Shown one piece after another: positions 8,246 through 16,091 of a stretch of 38,769 nt of DNA. Below the pieces are notes generated by a model. That model worked only from the letters and a program-made list of their open reading frames with translations. It was not told where the DNA came from and searched no databases. Within the stretch, counting starts at the first letter, position 1; each line of letters starts with the position of its first letter. The translations under genes were made by a program, and so were the position numbers. The stretch comes from Acidimicrobiaceae bacterium (GTDB lineage: Bacteria; Actinomycetota; Acidimicrobiia; Acidimicrobiales; RAAP-2), in assembly GCA_003160635.1 (NCBI GenBank), contig PMLV01000070.1, forward strand, positions 18,398-57,166. The letters are read 5' to 3'.

Positions 8246-8279
8246 CAATAGTGTACCGGGAGCCGGGAGGTGAAGGCCG

Positions 8280-8756
8280 ATGGACGTGCCGCCCGCTCCC
8301 TGTGAGTCTGACACTATCGGCGTCATCGAGCTCGAGTTGCTGAAGCTGGTGCGCCACCTCGAGACGTTCGGCCGCCGGAGCTCGCTCTACCGGGAGGTGG
8401 ACCGGGCCGGGTACCTCGTCCTGCGCACCCTCGAGGCGACGGGGCCTATGAGTACAAAGGCCCTTGCCACGACCTTGAACCTTGATGCCTCGACGGTGAC
8501 CCGGCAGATCACCGCGCTCGAGGGCGCTGGCTTCGTCGAGCGATGCCCGGACCCGTTCGACCGTCGTTCGTCGACCATCGTCTTGACCGAGGAAGGGCAC
8601 CGGACGATGGCCGGAGTCGAGCGGGAACGCCGGCATGGCATGGAAGCATTGGTGAGCGACTGGCCCGAGCACGACAAGGTGACCCTCGGTCGCGCGCTGC
8701 GTAGGTTGAACATCTCGCTCGTAGAAAGTGGGAGAACGTCCAAGGACGTGGACTAG
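8280..8756 (+). CDS. MarR-family transcriptional regulator
   Basis: This 158-residue winged-helix protein has MarR hallmarks: a helical N-terminus, the recognition segment STKALATTLNLDASTVTRQITALEGAGFVER (about residues 58-88) and the wing DPFDRRSSTIVLTEEGHRTM. The DRR(S)xxxxLTExG pattern is typical of the family. It should bind DNA as a dimer and be released by a small ligand. The start ATG 8280 has GGGAGG at good distance upstream. It is divergent from the DMT transporter across a palindrome and lies 9 bases before the next membrane-protein gene, which may be co-transcribed. Confidence 0.88.
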   Translation: MDVPPAPCESDTIGVIELELLKLVRHLETFGRRSSLYREVDRAGYLVLRTLEATGPMSTKALATTLNLDASTVTRQITALEGAGFVERCPDPFDRRSSTIVLTEEGHRTMAGVERERRHGMEALVSDWPEHDKVTLGRALRRLNISLVESGRTSKDVD

Positions 8757-8765
8757 ACACTGGGT

Positions 8766-9947
8766 ATGGCCGCTCAGTCCCATGAGCATGCACTCGACGT
8801 GCCGGGGCCAGGACCCTTGCCTCGAAGGCGGCACGTGGGTGTGATCTTCCGCCGGGCCTGGCCCGTGCTGCGGTTCCTGCTCGGTATGGCCATTGTCGTC
8901 CTGGCCTTCTGGGCCCTGTCCTCGCATCGTGATGAGCTCTCGGGCTTCTCGCAGGTCTTCCTCAACCTCAAATGGTGGTGGGTCCCCCCGGCCCTCTTCG
9001 CCGAGCTGGCCTCGTTCGTCTGTTTCGCCGGTCTGCAGTATGAGTTCCTGCTGAGTGGTGGCCTCGCCTCACCCGAGGGAGCACTGCTGAAGATGACCTT
9101 CGCCTCACAGGCCATCACGAACTCCCTCCCCGGCGGGACCGCGTTCTCCGCCGTCTACGGGTTCCGCTGGTTCCGGCGCTTCGGAGCGGACGACACGCTG
9201 GCTGCGTGGTCGCTGGTCGGAACCGTGGTGGCGTCGATCGTGTCCTTGTCGTTGGTGGCAACCGCCGGGCTGGCGCTCGCCGCCGGCGAAGGGGCCTCAC
9301 TCGACCTCATCCCGGTCATCATCGGCGTCTTCGTCGTCACCATGGCGGCCGGCGCGCTCTTCATCTATGAACGACCCCTCGCCTTCGTCGTGCGGTGGGG
9401 CATTCGCTCCTCACGCAAGCTGGTGGGAAGGCCGCGTGGCGACGTGGCGGCCAACATCCAGCGGATCGTCGACTTGGTCACGACGGTGCGCTTGGGACGG
9501 CGCCAGATCGTTCGCATCCTGCTCTGGGGCTGCACGAACTGGTTGTTCGATTGCGGCTGTTTCGCCCTGATGTTCCTCGCCGTCGACTCGACCATCCCCT
9601 GGAAGGGCCTTCTCCTGGCCTACGGGGCCGGGCAACTGGCGGCCAACCTTCCGTTCACTCCAGGGGGGTTGGGAGTGGTGGAGGGGAGCATCACCATCGC
9701 GCTCGTTGCCTTCGGAGGCTCCCAGGACTCGACGGTGGACGCCGTGCTCATGTACCGGGCCATAAGTTTCTGGCTTGTCCTGATCGTGGGCTGGGTCTTG
9801 TGGGGCCAGCTGGCCCTTCAGGTCAGAAGAGGACGCTGGCATCGTCAGGCGCTGCGCGCACCCGTTGAGGCCGAGTTGCGCGGTGACGATCCGAGCGGGC
9901 CCGCGCCTGCGGTCGGTGACGAGCCCTCGCCGGTGGTGGAGGGGTGA
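8766..9947 (+). CDS. LPG-synthase-TM-type (UPF0104/flippase-like) membrane protein
   Basis: This 393-residue protein has about eight membrane segments, starting with WPVLRFLLGMAIVVLAFWAL (near residue 31). It shows the family pattern of UPF0104/lysylphosphatidylglycerol-synthase transmembrane domains, including ITNSLPGGTAFSAVYGFRWFRRFG (a conserved NxxPGG loop) and NLPFTPGGLGVVEGSI near the C-terminus. Such proteins are flippase-like or lipid-modifying membrane domains. The cytosolic aminoacyl-transferase domain of MprF is absent, so aminoacylation is not predicted. It ends in an Asp/Pro-rich tail that overlaps the next gene by 4 bases. The MarR gene is 9 bases upstream. Confidence 0.8.
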   Translation: MAAQSHEHALDVPGPGPLPRRRHVGVIFRRAWPVLRFLLGMAIVVLAFWALSSHRDELSGFSQVFLNLKWWWVPPALFAELASFVCFAGLQYEFLLSGGLASPEGALLKMTFASQAITNSLPGGTAFSAVYGFRWFRRFGADDTLAAWSLVGTVVASIVSLSLVATAGLALAAGEGASLDLIPVIIGVFVVTMAAGALFIYERPLAFVVRWGIRSSRKLVGRPRGDVAANIQRIVDLVTTVRLGRRQIVRILLWGCTNWLFDCGCFALMFLAVDSTIPWKGLLLAYGAGQLAANLPFTPGGLGVVEGSITIALVAFGGSQDSTVDAVLMYRAISFWLVLIVGWVLWGQLALQVRRGRWHRQALRAPVEAELRGDDPSGPAPAVGDEPSPVVEG

Positions 9948-10399
9948 GGGTCCCGAGGCCGCGGGGAAGCCGGGCGGGGCGGCGGGTCATGGGCGGCCTC
10001 GTCGGGTGCCTGCTCGTGGCGACCCTCGTGGCCGACTGCACCACGGCACGGAGCGACCTGGGCACCTCCGTCAGCTCGTGCTACCTGGCGCTTCCGACTG
10101 CGACCACGGCGGTCGATGGGCACGGGCATCTCCTCGGGGTACAGCGGTTCACCGTGGGAGCACTGAAGCAGAAAGCACCCGCCCTCTACCGGGACCTGAT
10201 TTCCCACCCACCGTCGAGCGAGGGGGTCTGCGTCGTCGCGTTCGGTGGAACGTTCCGCGCCTCCGAGGTGTCCGATGCCCGCGGGCGTCCCTCGGGACAC
10301 CTGGCCGTCGTCGTCTCCACGACACCCGGGAACCACGTGCTGGGCACGGTCATTTTCGCCCACCTTCCACTCCGATTCGGTCACACCCACGCCGGCTGA
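9944..10399 (+). CDS. Small secreted or membrane-anchored protein of unknown function
   Basis: I do not recognise this 151-residue protein. It has a basic N-terminus (RVPRPRGSRAGRR) followed by a hydrophobic stretch, MGGLVGCLLVATLVA, with a cysteine right after it (VADC). This could be a signal peptide or a non-canonical lipobox. The rest is soluble-looking with three further cysteines. It starts at GTG 9944, overlapping the upstream membrane-protein stop by 4 bases (GTGA), which supports translation as part of that operon. Frames covering the same bases belong to longer open frames without family matches. Confidence 0.5.
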   Translation: MRVPRPRGSRAGRRVMGGLVGCLLVATLVADCTTARSDLGTSVSSCYLALPTATTAVDGHGHLLGVQRFTVGALKQKAPALYRDLISHPPSSEGVCVVAFGGTFRASEVSDARGRPSGHLAVVVSTTPGNHVLGTVIFAHLPLRFGHTHAG

Positions 10400-10557
10400 G
10401 CGCCCTCGGTTCGTGGCCGGCCCCCGTGTCGGATACCAGGTGGGGTCGATATGCTCAACGACGGCGCACTGCGCTGATCGGTTATCAGGCGGCTCTGGTC
10501 CAAAAAGAGGCGAACCGCCTTAGTCGGCTTCACCCGGGAGGACGGGAGAGGGCGGTT

Positions 10558-11475
10558 ATGACTGATGCGGTCGGGGCTTCCATGCCCATGGGCTCGACGA
10601 CGCCGAGCGGGATCGCGGTGGACGAACGCGGATCGCCCCACGACGGAGCCGGATCGCCGGCGTTCGTGCTGAGCGGTGGGGGCAATCTCGGAGCGCTCCA
10701 GGTAGGAATGCTGTACGCCCTCGTCGAAAGCGGGCTCCGTCCCGGCATGATCGTCGGCACCTCGGTCGGCGCCATCAACGGCGCGTTCTTGGCCAGCCGT
10801 CCTGATCTACCCGGAATTGCCGAGATGGCACGACTCTGGTCCTCGCTCCGTCGCAAGGACGTGCTGGGGGTCGACCTCGGCACCCTCGTCGGAGGATTTC
10901 GCGGGAAGCCGCGTCATCTTTTCCACTCCGCATCCATCCGCCGTATCCTGGACTCTTTCGTCACCTTCCGTCGTCTGGAGGACGCTCCTATTCCCCTCAC
11001 TGTGGTGGCCACCGCGCTCGGCACGGGGGAGGCGGTCGTCCTCAACTCCGGAAATGCGACGACGGCGCTCCTGGCCAGCAGTGCCGTGCCACGACTCCTG
11101 CCCGCCGTCGAGGTCGATGGGAGGCTCCTCGTTGACGGTGCGGCGGCGGCCGATGTGCCCGTGGGCCTAGCCCTGTCGCTGGGCGCACGCGACCTGTATG
11201 TCCTTCCGACCGCGCCTTCACAGGTGGCGACATTGCCCGAGCGGGAGCGTGCGGCGGACGACGACGCCAATGGGGCGATCGTGCGGGTCATCCCGCCCCC
11301 CGACGTGCGCATCCCGCTGGCCCGCCTCGGCCAGTCGCAGGACCTCGTGCGGTTGGGTTACGAACAGGCGCGCGCCTGGCTCGAGGGCGCGCCGCTGCCG
11401 GGGGAGCTCAGCGCGCGCAGCGGACCGCGGTTTGCGTACCGGCCGCCGATACCCGCTCTGGATCAGTCGTCGTAG
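10558..11475 (+). CDS. Patatin-like phospholipase
   Basis: This 305-residue protein contains the complete patatin active-site set. The glycine-rich oxyanion loop GGGNLGALQVG is at about 40-50, the nucleophile elbow GTSVGAING has Ser69, and the DG dyad is in LLVDGAAAADVP (Asp193). Family members are Ser-Asp acyl hydrolases acting on phospholipids or neutral lipids. The frame stays open upstream to 9865, but that stretch overlaps other genes. ATG 10558, with GGGAGAGG upstream, gives a normal N-terminus. About 158 bases separate it from the preceding gene, so it probably has its own promoter. Confidence 0.88.
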   Translation: MTDAVGASMPMGSTTPSGIAVDERGSPHDGAGSPAFVLSGGGNLGALQVGMLYALVESGLRPGMIVGTSVGAINGAFLASRPDLPGIAEMARLWSSLRRKDVLGVDLGTLVGGFRGKPRHLFHSASIRRILDSFVTFRRLEDAPIPLTVVATALGTGEAVVLNSGNATTALLASSAVPRLLPAVEVDGRLLVDGAAAADVPVGLALSLGARDLYVLPTAPSQVATLPERERAADDDANGAIVRVIPPPDVRIPLARLGQSQDLVRLGYEQARAWLEGAPLPGELSARSGPRFAYRPPIPALDQSS

Positions 11476-11558
11476 GGGAGGACGCCGCCGGTTCAACGTG
11501 ACCTCGCCGTCGGCCATGGGATGGATGTCCGCCGCGGAGGCCGTACCCTTGTCGCCTC

Positions 11559-13298
11559 GTGGCCCTCCTCGTCGATCTCCAGCACGTTGCCGTCCGCCGG
11601 GTCGACCGCGTCCTCTTCGAGGGACTGTCGCTCACGGTCTCGGACGGGGACCGGATCGGGGTGGTGGGGGTCAACGGCACAGGGAAATCGACCCTGCTGC
11701 GGGTCATCGCCGGCGCCGAGCGTCCCGAGGAGGGCGAGGTTCGCCGGGGAAGGGGTTCCCGGGTCGGCTTTCTCGCGCAGACCCCGACATTGCCTCCCGG
11801 CACGGTTCGAGCGGCGGCCGGTCGGGGGTGGGAGGCCGAAGCGGCCCTCGAGCGCCTCGGCATGGGATCCGCCGCCGACGTCGACGTCCGGTCGCTCTCA
11901 GGCGGGCAGGCCAAGCGGGTCGCGCTGGCGCAGGTGCTGGCCCACCCGGCCGAGCTCCTCGTGCTCGATGAACCGACCAATCACCTCGATCTCGGCGCCG
12001 TGGCATGGCTCGAGCAGCGCCTCCTGACGTTCCGCGGTGCTCTGGTGCTCGTGACCCATGATCGTCATCTGCTCGACCGGCTCATCACTCGCATGGTGGA
12101 GCTCGACCGGGGGAGCGCCTACGTGCACGAGGGTGGCTACGGCTCGTATCTCGAGGCCAAGGCAGAGCGGGAAGATCAGGCGGCTGCAGCCGAGTCGACC
12201 CGACGGAACCTGGCCCGGCGTGAACTGGCCTGGCTCAGGCGGGGCGCCAAGGCGCGGTCGCGCAAGCCGCAGGCCCGGATCGACGCCGCAGTGCGGCTGA
12301 TCGAGGGTGCGCCCGCCCCTGCGGTGCGGTCGGCCGAGCTGGAGAGGCCGAGTGACACGCCCCGTCTGGGCGACAAGGTCATCGAATGCACCGGGGTCGG
12401 GTTCCGCTACGGCGACGGGCCCATGGTGCTCTCGGGCGTCGACCTCGTGCTCGGACGTCGCGAACGATTGGGCATCGTGGGGGCGAACGGATCCGGGAAG
12501 TCAACCCTGGTGGATCTCTTGGCCGGACGGAGGCATGCGACAGTTGGCTCGATCGAGGTTGGACCAACGGTCGTGGTGGGCTACTACGACCAACTCGGCG
12601 TGGAGCTCGATCTCGGGGCCCGGGTACAGGAGCTCGTGGTGGGGCCACACCGCTCCACGCCCTCGCCGGCCGACATCGAGCTCATGAAGCGCTTCCTCTT
12701 CGTCGGTGAATTGCCGTTCGCCCGGGTGGGGACGTTGTCGGGTGGGGAACGGCGGCGGTTGCAACTCCTCTTGGTCATCGCCAACCGTCCCAATGTGCTG
12801 TTCCTCGACGAGCCGACGAACGATCTCGATCTCGACACCCTGCGCATCCTCGAGGACTTCCTCGAGGATTGGCCGGGAGCGCTGGTCGTGGTCAGCCACG
12901 ATCGGACCTTCCTGGAGCGCACGACCGACCGTCTGGTGGCCGTCGCACCCGACGGATCGGTAGCGGAAGTGCCGGGTGGTGTGGACGGATGGATCGCTCA
13001 GGCACAGACCGGCGATGTCCGTCGCGCCGGCTCGCTGCCGGCGCCGGCGAAGCCGGCAAAGGCAGTGCCCACGCGTGGCACGGCGGAGGGACGGGCCTCC
13101 GCCGGACGACGGTTACGTGAGGCGGAGAAGACGATGGTTCGGCTCCAGGGGCAGAGGGACAAGATCACCGACATGCTGATCGGCCTGGAGGATCACGTGG
13201 AGATGCGCCGGCTGGGAGGCGAACTGGCCGCGGTCCAAGCTGCGCTCAGTGAGGCCGAGGACACCTGGCTGGCGTTGGCCGAAGAGGCAGAGTCATAA
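11559..13298 (+). CDS. ABC-F family ATPase (Uup-like, two ATP-binding domains)
   Basis: The protein has two ABC cassettes on one 579-residue chain and no membrane helices. Cassette 1 has Walker A GVNGTGKST (37-45), signature LSGGQ (113-117) and LDEPTNHLDL. Cassette 2 has GANGSGKST, LSGGE and LDEPTNDLDL. A charged linker containing RRNLARRELAWLRRGAKARSRKPQ lies between the cassettes, and a C-terminal coiled coil follows residue 510. This is the Uup/EttA layout. Known members act on ribosomes (translation factors or antibiotic protection) or bind DNA. I favour a housekeeping Uup-like role, since there is no resistance context. The start is GTG 11559. It converges on the GGDEF-EAL gene with 13 bases between the stops. 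Confidence 0.9.
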   Translation: MALLVDLQHVAVRRVDRVLFEGLSLTVSDGDRIGVVGVNGTGKSTLLRVIAGAERPEEGEVRRGRGSRVGFLAQTPTLPPGTVRAAAGRGWEAEAALERLGMGSAADVDVRSLSGGQAKRVALAQVLAHPAELLVLDEPTNHLDLGAVAWLEQRLLTFRGALVLVTHDRHLLDRLITRMVELDRGSAYVHEGGYGSYLEAKAEREDQAAAAESTRRNLARRELAWLRRGAKARSRKPQARIDAAVRLIEGAPAPAVRSAELERPSDTPRLGDKVIECTGVGFRYGDGPMVLSGVDLVLGRRERLGIVGANGSGKSTLVDLLAGRRHATVGSIEVGPTVVVGYYDQLGVELDLGARVQELVVGPHRSTPSPADIELMKRFLFVGELPFARVGTLSGGERRRLQLLLVIANRPNVLFLDEPTNDLDLDTLRILEDFLEDWPGALVVVSHDRTFLERTTDRLVAVAPDGSVAEVPGGVDGWIAQAQTGDVRRAGSLPAPAKPAKAVPTRGTAEGRASAGRRLREAEKTMVRLQGQRDKITDMLIGLEDHVEMRRLGGELAAVQAALSEAEDTWLALAEEAES

Positions 13299-13311
13299 GC
13301 GGGAGGCCGGC

Positions 13312-15756
13312 TCAGTCTGATGGATGCCGGGCTCCCGCGGCCGCATCCGTCTCGCCCGCACCCGCACCGACAGTCTCCGCAAGAAAGCCTCCGGAGTCCA
13401 AGAGGAGTTGATCCACGGCCCCGGCTTCGAGGGGTCGGGCGAGGAGGAAGCCCTGTCCCGTGTCGACGTCTGCCGCTTCGAGCTGCCGGCGCTGGACATC
13501 GGTCTCTATTCCCTCGGCGATGACTTCGAGGCCGAGTGCCCTTCCCAGTTGGACGAAGGTACGCACAATCGCCGCAGACTTTTCCGCATCTCCGATGCCC
13601 GATACGAAGGAACGGTCGATCTTGAGTATGTCGATGGGAAATTGTTGGAGGTACGCCAGCGACGAGAATCCGGTCCCGAAATCGTCGATGGCCAATCGCA
13701 CGCCGATGGCCTTGAGCATCTTCAGCCTCGTCACGGTCGTGTCGACGTCTTGCATCAGCGCGGACTCGGTGAGTTCGAGGACGAGGCTGCCGGCGTCGAA
13801 GCCACTGGTGGAGAGCGCGCGATAGACGTCGTCAACGATCCGGTCACGTTGCAGCTGCTTGGCGGCGACGTTGACCGAAACCACGAAACGATGACCGCGC
13901 CCGTGCCACGTGGCCCCTTGGCGGCAGGCAGTCTCGAGGACCCACTGGCCGACAGGAACGATCAACCCGCTGGCCTCGAGGGCGGGGATGATGTCATCGG
14001 GTTGCACCACTCCTCGAATGGGATGGCGCCACCGGAGGAGGGCCTCGACACCCGTGAAGGTACCGCTGGAGAGATCGAACGTCGGTTGGTACAGCAAGAA
14101 GAACTGCTCTGCGCCGAGGGCGCGGTGGAGATCCACGTCGAGACTGCGATGATCGTCGACGGATTCCAGCATCAACGGCGTAAAGACTTCGGCCCTGTCC
14201 TTTCCGGCCGCCTTGGCGCGGTAGAGCGCAATGTCGGCATCGCGCAGCAGTTCTTCCGGGGTCGTCCGCTCACCCGTGGCGATCCCGATGCTGGCCGTGA
14301 TGGACAGGGGGACGTCACTGCCGGCGATCTCGAAGGAAGGTTCGAGTACCGCGAGGATGCGTCCTGCCACCGCTTCATCCCCGCCCGATTGGGTGGCACC
14401 CTCAGTCAAGACGACGAACTCGTCGCCACCGAGGCGTCCGACTGTGTCACCCTCGCGCAGCACACCTGACAATCTGGCCCCCACCCGGACCAAGAGCTCG
14501 TCACCGGACCGATGACCCAACGTGTCATTGATGTCCTTGAAGTTGTCGAGGTCGAGGAAGAGCGCAACCGGGATGGTGCGCTCGCGTCGGGCGCGCGCCA
14601 TCATCTGCGCGATCCTGTCAAGGATGAGGGCGCGGTTCGGCAATCCGGTGAGAGGGTCGTGGAACGCCTGATGGCGCAGCTCGTCGGTACGCTCGGCCAC
14701 GAGTTCCAGGGCCCTGGCCCGGCTCGTACCCAACACATAGAGCAGGAGCGCCAAGAGCACGCTGACCGTGATGCCTCCCAACAACAGGTCCAGCGCATGG
14801 GAGTTGGAGAGCACCCCACCCTGGGTCCCCGTTCCCAAGACCTGCACCTGCCAGCCGTTGGAGAGATGGATCGACGTCGACTGCGCGCCGGGCGGCACGA
14901 CACCGGCTTTGAAGGCGACGGTCGAGGAATCAGAGGCAGAACGGAATGCCACAGCGGTTGCGGGGTGGTGCGCCAGGGCGGCGGCCAAGAGGACCCCGGG
15001 GACGATGGTGGTGCCCGTCCAGCCCATGATGGCGGCCCGGCGCGCCGCGACGGTGCCGGGCACGACACCCCCGCGATAGATGGCCGCGCCAATCGCCAGC
15101 TCCTCGACGTTTCCCGGCTTGTAGGGCAGATAGACCTCCTGGCCTGAATCTCGCGCCTGCGTCAACACTGAGACCAGAGCTGACTGGCAGTAGTCGATGC
15201 CGTCTGGAACCGCGGTGGTGCGCGAACGTGCCACCGCGGCGAGGCAGTAATACGGGCGACTCCCGGCGGGAGCGACGGCAAAGGACCCCTTGGCGGCCAG
15301 GGGGCCCGAGGGGTCGGCGACCTGTCGCGCCGCGTAGCTGCTCAGCTGCGATGCCGGCACCAGCTGGATATCGAAGATGCTCTGTACTTCGGGATAGCGG
15401 TCGAAGGCCCGCACCGACCTCGTCCACGCGAGAAAGTCGGCCTCGGTGGCATTGGGATTTCTCACGAGCACCGCCCCGGTACTGATGCTGAGATCCTGTT
15501 CGTGCACGATCGCCTGTTGCAGCGTCGACCCGATCTCCGTCGCAGAGGCCAGAAACACCTGGCGGGACTTGTCGCGGTCATTCCGTGCCACGTTGCGGGC
15601 TTCGACACCAGAGCCGATGGTGCCCGCGAGGAGTACGACCAGGACTATCGCCACCCAAAATTTGCGAAGCGTTCTCACCGCTGCGGTCCGTTCGTTTTTC
15701 TTGCGACCCCGAGGGGTCGTCATGGCGAGGGAGTATTCAATGCGCCCAGCTTGCAC
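13312..15756 (-). CDS. Membrane CHASE-type sensor with GGDEF and EAL domains (c-di-GMP turnover)
   Basis: An N-terminal membrane helix (about residues 34-50) precedes an extracytoplasmic domain of about 270 residues that resembles CHASE. A second helix (about 323-343) follows, then GGDEF and EAL. The GGDEF motif is intact (443-447) and has the RxxD inhibitory site five residues earlier (REGD). The EAL domain has EAL (571-573), LTES, DDFGTGFSSLAYL and KIDRSFV, so both synthesis and hydrolysis of c-di-GMP are possible. Which dominates cannot be read from sequence. Start may be GTG 15756 or ATG 15723; neither has a clear ribosome binding site. The gene is divergent from pilB, placing a c-di-GMP enzyme next to pilus assembly genes. 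Confidence 0.88.
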   Translation of the reverse strand: MQAGRIEYSLAMTTPRGRKKNERTAAVRTLRKFWVAIVLVVLLAGTIGSGVEARNVARNDRDKSRQVFLASATEIGSTLQQAIVHEQDLSISTGAVLVRNPNATEADFLAWTRSVRAFDRYPEVQSIFDIQLVPASQLSSYAARQVADPSGPLAAKGSFAVAPAGSRPYYCLAAVARSRTTAVPDGIDYCQSALVSVLTQARDSGQEVYLPYKPGNVEELAIGAAIYRGGVVPGTVAARRAAIMGWTGTTIVPGVLLAAALAHHPATAVAFRSASDSSTVAFKAGVVPPGAQSTSIHLSNGWQVQVLGTGTQGGVLSNSHALDLLLGGITVSVLLALLLYVLGTSRARALELVAERTDELRHQAFHDPLTGLPNRALILDRIAQMMARARRERTIPVALFLDLDNFKDINDTLGHRSGDELLVRVGARLSGVLREGDTVGRLGGDEFVVLTEGATQSGGDEAVAGRILAVLEPSFEIAGSDVPLSITASIGIATGERTTPEELLRDADIALYRAKAAGKDRAEVFTPLMLESVDDHRSLDVDLHRALGAEQFFLLYQPTFDLSSGTFTGVEALLRWRHPIRGVVQPDDIIPALEASGLIVPVGQWVLETACRQGATWHGRGHRFVVSVNVAAKQLQRDRIVDDVYRALSTSGFDAGSLVLELTESALMQDVDTTVTRLKMLKAIGVRLAIDDFGTGFSSLAYLQQFPIDILKIDRSFVSGIGDAEKSAAIVRTFVQLGRALGLEVIAEGIETDVQRRQLEAADVDTGQGFLLARPLEAGAVDQLLLDSGGFLAETVGAGAGETDAAAGARHPSD

Positions 15757-16091
15757 TCAGAGAGACGCCGGACGACCCACTGAAACCCAACAGATCCACA
15801 ACTCTGCTCCGTAACGGCTGGTGAGGGGGCGTGAGCGGGCAGTGGAGAGCCACCCCGGCGCCGTCGAAGGGTGACTGCCACGACGGCGGCCGCGGCACGC
15901 GTTCACGGCGACGGTCGTCGCTTCTCGGCCGGGGAATTTCGTTCGCCTTTCGCCGTGGTGACCTGGTTACCCGTGGCGAGCAGGGCGAATTGGGTTGTAG
16001 TTGGGTTTGGGTGGTCCGTCTGGAGATTCTCGGCGGTCACGCTTGTCCCCATGAACTTGGCAACCTGCGAGGCGACCGTCGGAGCGCCGCT
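15757..16091. other. Intergenic region between the divergent GGDEF-EAL and pilB genes
   Basis: The 335 bases hold no convincing gene. An open frame joined to pilB continues upstream to 15831, but it gives Arg/Gly-rich sequence unlike PilB N-termini. The region should contain the promoters of both divergent genes. I see no clear -35/-10 pair, riboswitch core or terminator hairpin. Confidence 0.5.

Noticed and set aside
9865..10557. Upstream extension of the patatin frame
   Set aside because: It overlaps the small secreted-protein gene and membrane-protein tail, is Arg/Gly-rich, and ATG 10558 has its own ribosome binding site.
13312..15756. Degenerate (inactive) GGDEF-EAL protein
   Set aside because: GGDEF, RxxD, EAL, DDFGTG and metal-contact segments are all intact by eye.
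15831..16091. N-terminal extension of PilB
   Set aside because: The sequence before ATG 16092 is unlike PilB and lies in the divergent promoter region.
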